Source: Flavobacterium sp.
Lineage (GTDB): Bacteria; Bacteroidota; Bacteroidia; Flavobacteriales; Flavobacteriaceae
NCBI GenBank assembly: GCA_014379405.1
Contig: JACMLU010000005.1
Location: 1 to 64,000 of the forward strand
Reading direction: 5' to 3'
Length of the DNA stretch: 64,000 bases
Below, in pieces: positions 47,719 through 58,600 of this stretch (position 1 is its first letter; the number at the start of each line of letters is the position of its first letter). Under the pieces are notes generated by a model, which had not been told where the DNA came from, ran no database searches, and was given only the letters and a program-made list of their open reading frames with translations. Made by a program: the position numbers and the translations under genes.

Positions 47719-50700
47719 TTAAAATATCACATTTAAACCAAACAAAAAGGTTCTGGTTTTTGGATAAAAGTTATTTGAATCTACACCTGGAGCAGTTCCT
47801 CCTTGTTCCACTTCCGGATCAATTCCAGAATACTTGGTAATGACAAACAAATTGTTTATGGTTTCGTAAATACGTATTTTCTTGATGTATTTACCCACTT
47901 TGCCAAAGTCATAACCCAAGGTCATGTTGTCCAATCGGATGTAACTTCCATCTTCTATGAAACGCGTTGAATACTTATGGGCATTAAGGTCGTTTGGCGA
48001 CTCGTTGGCCACATCTACCAGAATATTGTTAGTCATTGCCGTACTAGGTCTGAATAAATCGGCACGAGTTGCATTGAAAATTTTATTGCCAAATACGCCA
48101 CGGAAAAAGATATTCAAGTCAAACTTTTTGTAGGTGAAGTTATTATCCCATCCCATCATAAATTTTGGTTGTGCACTACCTGCATAATGGTAATCAACAC
48201 CTACAGCTGGATTTGTCGTTAAACTACCATTTTTGGCAACATACTGAGAAACACCTGCAGCATTTTTACCTGCATATTGAAGCGTAAAAAATTGTCCCAG
48301 CGGTTTTCCCTCTTTGAAAATTTGCAAAGTACTACCTGTTTGTCCACCACCATCGGGTTGAACTCTCCTGATTGAATCTCCACCGATAAAGTACGGATTT
48401 TTCAATTTAGTGATAAGGTTTTCGTTGTGGGAATAATTCAAATTGGTTGACCAACTAAAATTCTTGGTTTTCACAGGAGTTGCATTTAAGGCAACTTCAA
48501 TTCCACGGTTTGACATACTACCTCCGTTGGCCACAATTGTTCCAACTGGCACAAGCACTGGATTCACGGAATAATTAAAAATCATGTCGGTAGTTTGTTT
48601 GTCATACACATCAACAGAACCCGATAGTTTCCCTTTTAATACTGTAAAATCAACACCAAGATTTGTGGTAGCTGTTTTTTCCCAATTCAAATCTGGATTA
48701 GCTGCTTGATTCGGTCCATAAGCACCTACTTGTTGTCCGTTATAATAGAATGTTCCAAGACTTCCAGAGATAAATTGAGCCGTATAGGCATTGAATCCAG
48801 AAGAGTTACCTGTTTCTCCATAACTCGCACGAAGTTTTAGATCTGTAAAAACTCTTTGGTTTTGCATAAAAGCTTCTTTGTCCATTCTCCACGCACCACC
48901 TACTGAAGGGAAATATCCCCATTGATTGTTTGTTCCGAATACTGAACCACCATCTCTTCTGATTGATCCTTGCAAAAGATATTTGTCCTTGTAATTGTAG
49001 TTAACACGCGCAAATTCAGAGATCAAACGTTTTTTCTGATACGCTTTGCTATCACCAAAATCTACTCTATAACCTGAAACCGAGCCATAGTTACCTAAAG
49101 CAAGATTGTTATAACTTACATCATCTACTGGGAAATTGGTGTTTGTGGCCTGAAATCCATCACCCAAAACATCTTCTTGCCATGAATACCCTATAACAGC
49201 TTTTATTTTGTGTTCACCAAAAGCCCGGTCCCAATTTAAAAAGCTTTCAATAATAGTATTGGTATTTTGGTATGAATTCCTCAATGCCGATCCATTTACT
49301 CCAAAATTTACTAATGTTTTTGTTTGAGGTGGATCTGGATTATTGTAGAAATTGGCACTGTTGTATTTTTGATAATAACTATCGTAAAACTCTCCATGTA
49401 ATGAATTTAATTGTTGGTAGGAAAGATTTAAGTTATAAGAGAATCCATAAGGAAGTTTTACTTCGGTGGTAAAACTACCTACAAAATTATTCGTTTTCGT
49501 GTCATCATCTCCGTGATTAATCAAGGCGACAGGGTTAAAATAACCGGTTTGAATGAAGTTTTCAAAATACGATCCATCAGGATTTCTAACTGGAGAAACC
49601 GGAAGGTGGCTTACTGCCTGTAAAAGTACAGTGTTACGCTGAGGCACATTGTTGTAAATACTATTTGAGTTGGTTACATTCAAACCAAATTTAACTTTAT
49701 CATCAATAGCATATTGTTCTACTGCTAAGTGCGCAATTACACGTGAAAATTTACTACTCAAAAGAACACCTTCTTTTTTGATAGAGGTCACACTTGCAAA
49801 ATAATTGCCATGCTCTCCTCCTCCACTCATCGAAAGATTATGGCTACTTGAAGCAGCACTTCCATCCCTAAGAATTTCTTTTTGCCAATCCGTATTTGCC
49901 CCTTTATCGTTTGCAGGAGTAAAATTTAAATTATTTTTAGTAGTAAATGCTCTCAGCTGGTTCGAATCCATCATATCAAGCTGGTTTGAAACATCCTCAA
50001 TACCAAAGTAGTTACTGTAACTAATTTGAGTTTTGTCTTTACTTCCTCTTTTTGTAGTTACCATAATAACACCATTAGCGGCACGATTACCATAAATAGC
50101 AGTTGCCGCAGCATCTTTCAAGACATCAATTGTAACGATATCCTCCGGCGCAATAATAGAAATATCAACACCTGGAATTCCGTCAACTACATAAAATGGT
50201 CCTTGAGAACTATTTAATGTAGAAGCACCACGCAAAACTACTGAAGAAGGTTTAGTAGGATCACCACTGGTCGAAACATTTAGTCCCGCAACTTTACCTT
50301 GCAGCAATTGTCCAACATCACTGATTACTCCATTATTCAATTGATCTGCTTTCACTGAAGAAACAGCAGTTGTCAAGTTTTTACGAGATCCTTTTCCGTA
50401 ACCAACTACCACAACTTGTTCTAGAGTAGTAGCACTAGAAGCTAATTTAATCGTATAATTAGTTTTTGATCCATCCACTTTAACCCGTTGCTCCACGAAC
50501 CCAATAAAAGAAACTACCAATACGGCACTTTTATTTGAAATCGATATTTTGAATTTTCCTTCGGAATCTGTACCGACACCATTACTAGTGCCACTTTCAA
50601 GTACGTTGGCCGCAGGTAAAGGCATATTTTGATCATCCAAAACCACACCCGACACTTGCGTTTTTTGTGCCCACGAGTTAATTGAGAAGCCTATAAAAAA

Positions 50701-50730
50701 GGCTAATAATAAAAGCTTAAGTTTTTCCAT
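47719..50730 (-). CDS. SusC/RagA-family TonB-dependent outer-membrane transporter
   Basis: 1003 residues with a signal peptide (ending INSWAQ), an N-terminal carboxypeptidase-regulatory-like domain (about 25-98, VSGVVLDDQNMPLPAANVLE), a plug domain (about 110-230, LLQGKVAGLNVSTSGDPTKPS and YVVDGIPGVDIS), and a 22-stranded beta-barrel ending in FLFGLNVIF with a terminal aromatic residue. It imports glycan fragments with energy from TonB. The promoter just upstream carries the shared 28-bp module. First gene of the main PUL operon. Confidence 0.95.
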   Translation of the reverse strand: MEKLKLLLLAFFIGFSINSWAQKTQVSGVVLDDQNMPLPAANVLESGTSNGVGTDSEGKFKISISNKSAVLVVSFIGFVEQRVKVDGSKTNYTIKLASSATTLEQVVVVGYGKGSRKNLTTAVSSVKADQLNNGVISDVGQLLQGKVAGLNVSTSGDPTKPSSVVLRGASTLNSSQGPFYVVDGIPGVDISIIAPEDIVTIDVLKDAAATAIYGNRAANGVIMVTTKRGSKDKTQISYSNYFGIEDVSNQLDMMDSNQLRAFTTKNNLNFTPANDKGANTDWQKEILRDGSAASSSHNLSMSGGGEHGNYFASVTSIKKEGVLLSSKFSRVIAHLAVEQYAIDDKVKFGLNVTNSNSIYNNVPQRNTVLLQAVSHLPVSPVRNPDGSYFENFIQTGYFNPVALINHGDDDTKTNNFVGSFTTEVKLPYGFSYNLNLSYQQLNSLHGEFYDSYYQKYNSANFYNNPDPPQTKTLVNFGVNGSALRNSYQNTNTIIESFLNWDRAFGEHKIKAVIGYSWQEDVLGDGFQATNTNFPVDDVSYNNLALGNYGSVSGYRVDFGDSKAYQKKRLISEFARVNYNYKDKYLLQGSIRRDGGSVFGTNNQWGYFPSVGGAWRMDKEAFMQNQRVFTDLKLRASYGETGNSSGFNAYTAQFISGSLGTFYYNGQQVGAYGPNQAANPDLNWEKTATTNLGVDFTVLKGKLSGSVDVYDKQTTDMIFNYSVNPVLVPVGTIVANGGSMSNRGIEVALNATPVKTKNFSWSTNLNYSHNENLITKLKNPYFIGGDSIRRVQPDGGGQTGSTLQIFKEGKPLGQFFTLQYAGKNAAGVSQYVAKNGSLTTNPAVGVDYHYAGSAQPKFMMGWDNNFTYKKFDLNIFFRGVFGNKIFNATRADLFRPSTAMTNNILVDVANESPNDLNAHKYSTRFIEDGSYIRLDNMTLGYDFGKVGKYIKKIRIYETINNLFVITKYSGIDPEVEQGGTAPGVDSNNFYPKTRTFLFGLNVIF

Positions 50731-50790
50731 ATTTTTAATTAGTTAATTGGTTAATAGTAAAGCGAAATTAATAGTAAAGGTTTATTGTGT

Positions 50791-50818
50791 AATGGACAGG
50801 TTATTCATAAATATGGAT
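50791..50818 (-). promoter_or_regulatory. Shared 28-bp promoter/operator module of susC
   Basis: On the minus strand the module reads ATCCATATTTATGAATAACC followed by TGTCCATT. Its TCCAT repeats are 21 bp apart, as in the MIOX and GH89 copies, and the -7-like box TATTTATG (complement of 50806-50813) is one base off TAnnTTTG. The ATG is 76 bp from the box. 20/28 identical to the MIOX copy. Inferred HTCS target. Confidence 0.55.
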
Positions 50819-50884
50819 GTTTTTGATAAACCCAGTAAAAACGGCACTTCCGATACCTTGATTTCTACAACGATATAGTAAATA

Positions 50885-52813
50885 TTAATACATCCATCTC
50901 ACAAAAGCTTCCATTGCAGCATAATGAGAGAGTCCAAGTTGATGATATAAATCGGCTGTTTCCCTATTTCTGTCTTCGGCACGTTGCCAAAATTCCCTGC
51001 TGTCGGCTCCTTGAAAAACTACTCCATCTTTTTGTGATTGGTGTTTAAAAATTGCTTTTCTTTTTTCCAATACTTGATCGGGTCCCATCGGAACCGCCAT
51101 CTCGATTTCATCCATTCCCCATTCTTGCCAAGCACCTCTGTACAACCAAACCCAACATTCATCCATATACTTTTGAGGCTTCAATCTCTTGACTGCTTCA
51201 AAAACGATATCCAAACAGGTTTTATGGGTTCCGTGGGGATCTGCCAAATCACCTGCAGCAAATATTTGGTGAGGCTTAATTTTTTCTATCAAATCCATTG
51301 TGATTTGAATGTCAACTTCGCCCAAGGGTTTTTTCTTGATCGTGCCTGTTTCGTAAAAGGGAAGTTCCATAAAATGAATTTGGCTATCAGGCAATCCCAC
51401 AAAATAGCAAGTCGATTCGGCTTCTCCTTTTCGAATCAAACCTTTAATGTATCGTACTTCAGGGATATCGACTTCACTGTTATTTTTATTCTCAAGAAAT
51501 TGGGCCGCTTTCTTATAAATATTGCCGGCTTCTATACTTTCGATACCAAATTTGGTATTGTAATCGCATACAAAACTGGCAAAACGCAATGCTTCATCAT
51601 CGGCCACGGCAATGTTTCCCGAAGTTTGATAGCCCACGTGTACTTCATGTCCTTGTTCTTGCAAACGTTTGAATGTGCCACCCATACTTATAATATCGTC
51701 ATCGGGATGAGGGCTAAAAATAAGTACTCTTTTCTTGGCTGGCTCCGCTCTCTCTGGTCGTTTACTGTCGTCGGCATTGGGTTTTCCGCCTGGCCAACCC
51801 GTAATAGTGTTTTGAAGTTTGTTGAAAATTTTGATGTTGATGTTGTAAGCTGGCCCTAAATCGGCCAGTAAATCACTCATTCCATTTTCGATATAATCGG
51901 CATCAGTCAACATCAATATTGGTTTTTTCAAATGCAAGGCCAAGCCCAAGACCGCTTTTCGGATGAGAGTGTCCGTCCAACTCACTTTTTCAACCAACCA
52001 TGGCGTATTGATACGGGTCAACTTTGAAGCCGCCGACTTGTCCAATACAAAAGTGGTATTGCTGCGTTCTTGCAAAAAGGAGGCAGGAACTTGATTGGTA
52101 ACAGCGCCTTCCACAGAAGCTTTGATGATATTCGATTTTCCTTCGCCCCAAGCCATTAGTATCACTCGTTTGGCTTCCATAATCTTTTTGACTCCCAAAG
52201 TAATCGCAGTTCTTGGCGTATTGTTCAGCCCCGAAAAGTCATTGCTTGCTGCCACACGGGTAATGTGATCCAAGGCTACCAAACGCGTTTTAGAGTTTTG
52301 CAAGGATCCCGATTCATTGAATCCGATATGACCATTTCCTCCAATTCCCAAGATTTGCAAGTCGATTCCTCCCGCCGCTTCAATCTTTGCTTCGTAATTA
52401 TCACAGTAATCGCCTATTTCTTTTTTCGACAAAGTACCGTCCGGAATATGAATGTTTTCCGGTAAAACATCAATATGATTGAACAGCAGTTCTTTCATAA
52501 ACCGCACATAACTATTGATGGAGTCCGGTTCCATTGGGTAATATTCATCTAAATTGAAGGATACCACATTCTGGAAACTCAATCCTTCTTCTTTGTGAAG
52601 ACGAACTAGTTCTGCATACAAGCTTTTTGGGCTTGAACCTGTAGCCAAGCCCAATATGCACAACTGATTTTGGGCTTGTTTTTCTCTTATTAAACTGGCA
52701 ATTTCTTGAGCTACCGATTTAGAAGCTACCACTGAATTTTCAAAAACTACAGTGCCAATATTCTCAAATCGCTTTTCAAAACTGGTTGCTTTGTCTATAC
52801 TGCTTTTTAACAT
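50885..52813 (-). CDS. nagB: NagB-type glucosamine-6-phosphate deaminase fused to PIG-L deacetylase-like domain
   Basis: 642 residues when started at the Met encoded at 52813 (MLKSSIDKATSFEKRF), which matches family starts; an upstream ATG at 52876 lies inside the GH89 gene and adds 21 residues. NagB domain: LGLATGSSPKSL, FNLDEYY, GIGGNGHIGFNESG (about 20-300). PIG-L domain: zinc motif FSPHPDDDIISMGGT (about 388) and ADPHGTHKTC (about 545), as in GlcNAc deacetylases and related zinc enzymes. The domain pair is common in Bacteroidota and would convert GlcNAc-derived compounds to fructose-6-phosphate. It lies in the GH89 operon, so it handles the released GlcNAc. Cytosolic. Confidence 0.88.
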   Translation of the reverse strand: MLKSSIDKATSFEKRFENIGTVVFENSVVASKSVAQEIASLIREKQAQNQLCILGLATGSSPKSLYAELVRLHKEEGLSFQNVVSFNLDEYYPMEPDSINSYVRFMKELLFNHIDVLPENIHIPDGTLSKKEIGDYCDNYEAKIEAAGGIDLQILGIGGNGHIGFNESGSLQNSKTRLVALDHITRVAASNDFSGLNNTPRTAITLGVKKIMEAKRVILMAWGEGKSNIIKASVEGAVTNQVPASFLQERSNTTFVLDKSAASKLTRINTPWLVEKVSWTDTLIRKAVLGLALHLKKPILMLTDADYIENGMSDLLADLGPAYNINIKIFNKLQNTITGWPGGKPNADDSKRPERAEPAKKRVLIFSPHPDDDIISMGGTFKRLQEQGHEVHVGYQTSGNIAVADDEALRFASFVCDYNTKFGIESIEAGNIYKKAAQFLENKNNSEVDIPEVRYIKGLIRKGEAESTCYFVGLPDSQIHFMELPFYETGTIKKKPLGEVDIQITMDLIEKIKPHQIFAAGDLADPHGTHKTCLDIVFEAVKRLKPQKYMDECWVWLYRGAWQEWGMDEIEMAVPMGPDQVLEKRKAIFKHQSQKDGVVFQGADSREFWQRAEDRNRETADLYHQLGLSHYAAMEAFVRWMY

Positions 52814-52847
52814 TGCTTTTATTTTTTTGATTAAACTATTACTATCT

Positions 52848-55037
52848 TTAATTCTGATACATTTCTTGACTTTCACACCATTTGGTTTCCCATTGTTTTA
52901 TGGATTCTCTTTCCTTTGATTCGTCGAATGGTTTGTTCTTGATTTTTGATTCTCTTAAGGCTTGCAAAAACATTTTCCACCTTGGCCAATAAAAATCTTT
53001 GTACATCCCGCTCCAAGCCCTTGAGGCATAATCATTCAAATGTCCTTCGCCTCCCCAAAGGGTTATCAAGGTTTTGGCATTTTTTAAATACAATCTTGAA
53101 TCCTCGGCAGTGCTTCCGTAATCCCAAGCAGTTTGTAACCAATAATTCAAACGGTTGAAAGGTTGACCTGAAATAATATTGTCTATATCCAAGGCTTGCT
53201 GCTCTATTTTTTGGAACAATGCATCGGCTTTTGTAATGTCTTTCGACTCATAAGCGGCCACACATTCCATCAACTCTTCGTCAATGCAAAGTGAATAATA
53301 GTGCCTTGAAACATCCCGTAGATCATACTGATAAAGACTGTTTTTGGTGAAGTTTTTGGCTTCTCTTTGCAAAATAGTCATAGCCTGTTTCTGTTTTACT
53401 TTATCACCTGGATTTCCTTTGAATTCCGTAATTTTTAGCGTAGGTCTTTTAAAAAGTAAATAAGCTCCCGCTCTGTCGTTCCACCAACGAGTTTCCCAAT
53501 ATTTAGTACTATATACCGATTGCACCAACAATTGCCAAGCTTGAAAAACAGGGGGATTAATTTTATTTCCGTATCTGGCTTTCAAATATTTGTTTAGCCA
53601 ATCATTAACCGATTCCTTTCCTTGTGTCCATGGCAAATCATAAATGTATTCATAAACCATTGAGTTGTTGTTTAATCCTTCCGGCATTACTCCATAGCCC
53701 ACCAGATTGCCTTTGTTGGCATTTTTCAACACATAAGCGAGTTCTTTTTTGTAGTAATTCAAATCCCCATAGACTGGATTCGATCCACCGTAATTATGTA
53801 CATAACCATACGTCCATTGTTTTCCGTAAAAGGCTTCCTGGTTTTCCCATACTTTATACCTGTCGTTGGCATAATCTTGCACCATTAATCGGTTGTTAGG
53901 CACTTTGGACAGAAAAGCTTTGGTGGCTTCTTTCGTCCAAAACTCTTTATTGTCTCCAAAAAGCCAGCCTTGCATTACCCATGTAGCGCCGGGTGAGGCT
54001 GAATCAATGGTTTGAAATATGGCATTCCCGTAATCCGAAAGTTCCTCGTATTTGTGTTCTTTTGAAACGGGTGGCGTTATTTCGTTGAATGAATCGGCCA
54101 GATAAAAATCGGAATGACCGTACCATTGGGTGTATATTTCGATGAAACGTTTTCCAATTTCCTTGAACATAGGGTCTTTGGAATCCAATAAATAAGTGCT
54201 TTCGAAACCACCTCCTGACCAAGAACTCAATTCGCTAATCTTGGAGTCCGTATGTTTTTCGGCAAATGCTTTGGGCACATAACCACTAAAAGCGGGAACA
54301 ACAGGATGCATCCCTAAGGCTCTCATCCTTTGCAAAATGTTTTTCTGAACCGTTGCCTTTTTATTGATCCATTCTTGCGGCAAGGAGCCTTCCAGACTGT
54401 TTATGTTCCCCATTCTTTGCCAAGGCAGGAAGGCTGGTCCTGCAAAATGAGCCTTTAATTGACTGTCGGTTACGCCATATTCTTTCCATAATTGTTGCCA
54501 AACCGCTTCCTGTCCTTCCATAGCGGTAGGCAGGTTGATGCCGTGAAGCGCCATCCAATCTATTTCTTGTTCCCAACGCTTCCAATCCCACCATGGCGTG
54601 GTGTAACCAAAGGTACAAGCATTCAAATATTCCCTGTATTTGAAGGGTGTGGCTCCTTTTTTAGCATACTTTGGCCAAGTCTTCGGCAAGTCTATCCTGT
54701 TGCCTTCCCAACTCGCCGAAGCGGCTCCAATATCCTTAAGAAAAGTGTAAGCTGCATAACAAAGGACTGCGTTAGAGGTTCCCTTGATTTTTACTCGATT
54801 CGCAGTTGTTGCGACTTCAAAACTGTCTGCATTGGCTGAATTCTTGCTTTCCATAATGCTCAAGTCAAACTCTGCCGCACGTTTGCCAATAAGCCTTTCC
54901 AGAACGGCTGTTGCACTTTTGGTGTTATCCTTATTTTGGCAATAGGCATCTGTTGCTCCAAAGAAGAGCACCAATAATAAAGGAATCATTATTCCCAAGA
55001 CCTTATAGTTATTCATTTCCAAACCCATTTTTCTCAT
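52848..55037 (-). CDS. GH89 alpha-N-acetylglucosaminidase (NAGLU homologue)
   Basis: 729 residues with a signal peptide (about 1-33; Met8 is an alternative start). The three NAGLU domains are recognisable. Acid/base Glu319 in YLADSFNEITPP and nucleophile Glu453 in VMPEGLNNNSMVYEY agree in position with human NAGLU (Glu316, Glu446), and the aromatic pocket YTTPWWDWKRWEQEIDWMALHGINLP is at 145-170. It removes terminal alpha-linked GlcNAc, as in heparan sulfate, GlcNAc-capped mucins or GIPC-type glycolipids. The stop overlaps the region of the next gene's alternative start, so both share a transcript. Upstream: a leader of about 285 nt with a terminator hairpin and the shared promoter module. 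Confidence 0.93.
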   Translation of the reverse strand: MRKMGLEMNNYKVLGIMIPLLLVLFFGATDAYCQNKDNTKSATAVLERLIGKRAAEFDLSIMESKNSANADSFEVATTANRVKIKGTSNAVLCYAAYTFLKDIGAASASWEGNRIDLPKTWPKYAKKGATPFKYREYLNACTFGYTTPWWDWKRWEQEIDWMALHGINLPTAMEGQEAVWQQLWKEYGVTDSQLKAHFAGPAFLPWQRMGNINSLEGSLPQEWINKKATVQKNILQRMRALGMHPVVPAFSGYVPKAFAEKHTDSKISELSSWSGGGFESTYLLDSKDPMFKEIGKRFIEIYTQWYGHSDFYLADSFNEITPPVSKEHKYEELSDYGNAIFQTIDSASPGATWVMQGWLFGDNKEFWTKEATKAFLSKVPNNRLMVQDYANDRYKVWENQEAFYGKQWTYGYVHNYGGSNPVYGDLNYYKKELAYVLKNANKGNLVGYGVMPEGLNNNSMVYEYIYDLPWTQGKESVNDWLNKYLKARYGNKINPPVFQAWQLLVQSVYSTKYWETRWWNDRAGAYLLFKRPTLKITEFKGNPGDKVKQKQAMTILQREAKNFTKNSLYQYDLRDVSRHYYSLCIDEELMECVAAYESKDITKADALFQKIEQQALDIDNIISGQPFNRLNYWLQTAWDYGSTAEDSRLYLKNAKTLITLWGGEGHLNDYASRAWSGMYKDFYWPRWKMFLQALRESKIKNKPFDESKERESIKQWETKWCESQEMYQN

Positions 55038-55098
55038 ATAGACTTATATTTATTAAATTAAAACCAATGATTTCGTTCAAAAAATAATTGCAAAAAAT

Positions 55099-55123
55099 AG
55101 GGAGATTAAAGTCTAATCTCCCT
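55099..55123 (-). terminator. Intrinsic terminator inside the GH89 leader
   Basis: A perfect 10-bp stem (AGGGAGATTA 55099-55108 with TAATCTCCCT 55114-55123) and 5-nt loop. On the minus strand it is followed by ATTTTTTG, i.e. a U-tract. It stands 62 bp before the GH89 start and no minus-strand gene lies upstream of it, so it is best read as an attenuator or as the end of a short leader RNA. Confidence 0.6.
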
Positions 55124-55311
55124 GGTAAAACAAACTTAACTAAACAAACTCATCCATAAAACCCTCTTGTTTTGTATAAAAAAAGGGGCATCATCCACAT
55201 TTACTATTTCTCTTTTTGCTTCCATAAAAAATTACTTAATTGAATTTCTCTGATGCGAAATGAATATGCTTCTGAATTAAATATAAAATTATTACTAATG
55301 CCTCTTTTATA

Positions 55312-55339
55312 GATGGACGTATCCATCAAAACTATAGAC
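55312..55339 (-). promoter_or_regulatory. Shared 28-bp promoter/operator module of GH89-nagB
   Basis: On the minus strand: GTCTATAGTTTTGATGGATA then CGTCCATC. The -7 box TAGTTTTG is the complement of 55327-55334. The palindrome GATGGATACGTCCATC follows it. 21/28 identical to the MIOX copy, with the same spacing. A transcript started here would have a leader of about 285 nt including the terminator at 55099-55123. Confidence 0.55.
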
Positions 55340-55602
55340 AAATTGCCCATTGTTGTATTTGCATACAGTCCTAATCTAAAAATGTGTACGAGGAAGAATT
55401 CTAATGCTTTGCAACATTTTATTAAAAACCAATCATTTAATACTATCTAATTCATTTAATAATCGCTTTTACGGAAAACCTTAAGAAAAGTGTTTATATA
55501 AGTTGTAAGTTTGATTTTTTTACTTTTAAACCATAAAAAGTACCTGGTTTACTATTTTATTGGGCATAAAATACCATTATCAATAGCAGCAAAATACATT
55601 TT

Positions 55603-58600
55603 ATGAGGAAGTTATACAAGATTCTATTTTTAATTGTTTTCATCCATTCTGGGGCTATTTTAAATGCCAAAGGGAATAGTAGCGTCAATAATTTGGTATT
55701 GCCGGCAGCGGCTATTTCTGGAACAACAACTGTGTGCCAAAATGCAGCACAACCACAAATAACGTTTACAGGTTCTGGAGGAACTGCGCCTTATACATTT
55801 ACTTATACCGTGACTGGTGTTGCTGGAAATCAAACTATTGCAACAACTTCTGGAAATAGTGTTACCGTTCCTGCTCCGACTACAAATACTGGGAGTTTTG
55901 TTTATACATTAGTAAGTGTCTCTGATTCCTCGGGAACTCAAGCTCAATCTGGAAATGCTACGGTTACGGTAAATGCTTCTCCTGATGCAGCAATGGGAGG
56001 AACTGGTTCAGGAAGTAATTTTAACGGAGTACCAGTCTTCAGAATATGTAGTAATACTGTAACTGCTTTTACCTTCACAAACACATCGATTACCCCTTCT
56101 TTAAATTCGAATTATACTATAAATTGGGGTGATGGTTCTACTGATTTCAATTCTGCCTCTTGGTCAACTACAACTCACACGTATGCTGTTGGTATTTGGA
56201 ATTTAATCTACACTATACAAGGAAATAATGGCTGTAATACAACTAAAAATTATTTAGTTTTTGTAGGTTCAAATCCTGCAGTTTCTTTAGGAAACCCAGG
56301 TAATACTGATATTTGTAATTCGAGTTCTCTTACTTTCCCTATTACCGGCACAACAAACAATCCACCAGGTACAACATACACTGTCACTTTTAATGACGGG
56401 TCTACACCACAAATTTATAACCATCCACCGCCGTCAAGTGTAACGCACACTTTTTTAAAATCTTCATGTGGAGTAACTAGTTCTGATGGAACAAATTCAT
56501 ATCCAAATTCTTTCTCTGCAATAATTGTAGCTTCAAATCCATGTAACATTTCATCTGTAGGAGTAGTTCCTATTTATGTTTCAACTCCACCAATTGCAAA
56601 TTTCACATTGCCAACAAAAGGCTGTGTCAACACATCAATTTGCATGACTAATTCATCAACTGGAGCTTATGAAAACAATGGTAGTAATTCAAGTTGCAAT
56701 ACAAGTCCAAAAATAATTTGGTCAATTTCACCATCAACTGGATTTTCAATAAGTAGCGGAAGTTTGGGTAATGATTTTGGTTCTTCGGATCCAAATCTAT
56801 GGCAAACTGGCTCTAATACTTTGTGCCTTAATTTTTCACAAGCGGGAACATATACCATCACAATGAAAACGGGTAACAGATGTGGTTCTGATACAAAAAT
56901 CCAAACAATCTGCATAGAACCTCTATTAACTCCCCAATTCACGCTCAACAATACTTCGGGTTGTACGCCATTGGCAATTACAGCAACGAATACAACCGTT
57001 ACCACGAATTCTTGTACTCCACCCACTTATGTTTGGAACGTTACTCATACTCCTGCTTATTGTGGAGCAAGTATTGCAGCAATTCCAAATCAAACCACAC
57101 CAAATGCTACGTATAATTTTACAGAACCCGGAACTTATTCCATTACACTCACGGCAACCAATTCTTGTGGTAGCTTTCCGATTTCACAAACCGTTACGGT
57201 CAAAAAACCACCAACAGTAAGTATAAATCCAATTGCAAATGTTTGCCAAACAGCTAATTCAACATCTATAAATCCAACAGCAATAGTTCCAGCTTGTGCA
57301 AATGCGACATACGCTTGGAGTTTCCCTGGGGGAACACCAGCAACATCGACTTTGGCAGTTCCGGGAGCAATAAGTTATACTACTGCCGGAAATCACACTA
57401 TATCTTTATCGGTAACCAATGAATGTGGCACTACAATTGCAACGGATAGAATATTCACCATAAATCCTTCGCCAACAATAATTGGAGATTTATTTTCTTG
57501 TGTTGGTTTTACATCCCAATTAACAGGTTCGGCAACGGCGGCAACAACTTCTCCTTGGACTTCTTCAAACACTACAATTGCAACTGTTAACTCAACCGGA
57601 TTAGTAACAGCTGTTTCGGGAGGAACAACAACTATTACTTATACCAATGCTAACAATTGTAAAACAACAGAAGTGTTTACTGTAAATCCTGCACCGACCA
57701 TTACACCATTAGTTTCAAGCACGGTTTGTATCGGTGGAACTCTCAATGTTTTATCCTTTACAATTAGCGGAGCAACTGGAACTCCAACGTATCAATGGTA
57801 TTCTAATACTACTAATTCAAATACTGGTGGAAGTATAATTCCTAGTGAAACAAATTCTACTTACACTCCACCATCAACAACTGCAGGAATAGTATACTAT
57901 TATTGCATTATCACCTTGCCCTCTGGAGGCTGTTCGAATATTAAAACCAATACGGCAACGGTGACCATAATGCCGAATCCGACGATTGCAACCCAGCCCA
58001 CACCTACCCAAAATCTCTGCGTGGGCGTGACAGTCTCCACTCCATTAAGTATTACTTATTCGGGTGGAACGGGAACGGCTAGTTACCAATGGTATTCCAA
58101 TAGTGTAAATTCTAACATTGGCGGAACCTTAATTGCTGGTGCCACTTCGTCCACTTATACTCCACCTGTTTTTACCATCACGGGGAACTATTATTACTAT
58201 GCCACCGTATCGTTAAGCGGAAATGGTTGTTTGCCTGCCACCAGCAATGTGGCTGAAGTTATTGTCTTTGCTGATCCAACTATTAGTTCACAACCAACAG
58301 CTTCGCAAACCTTGTGTCAAAGTGCAACTCCATTAAATTTAGATGTTACGACAACTGGAGGAAATGGAACATTTAGTTATCAATGGTACAGCAATTCGAC
58401 AAATACCAATACTGGAGGTACCTTAATTGCTGGAGCGACAAGTAATAGTTATACACCTCCAACCAATACCGTTGGTACAAAATATTATTATAGTGTAGTA
58501 AGCCAAAATGGTACTTCGGGGTGTAGTGTTACAAGCTCAACAGCGGCGATTGTTGTGATTTCTGCACCCACCATTTCACAACCCGTTTCCAGCACCGTTT

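Larger units (their letters stand above)
55038..55602. other. 565-bp intergenic region with leader, terminator and divergent promoters
   Basis: No gene. On the minus strand it carries the GH89 promoter module (55312-55339) and a leader with a terminator hairpin (55099-55123). On the plus strand a TAAGTTTG (55506-55513) matches the -7 consensus and may drive the 2204-residue protein gene from 55603, but it lacks a -33 TTTG at the usual distance. Confidence 0.5.

Noticed and set aside
51038..51859. 273-codon plus-strand frame opposite nagB/PIG-L
   Set aside because: Long, but antisense to a clear enzyme with intact motifs; the translation is His/Phe/Ser-rich and typical of a shadow.
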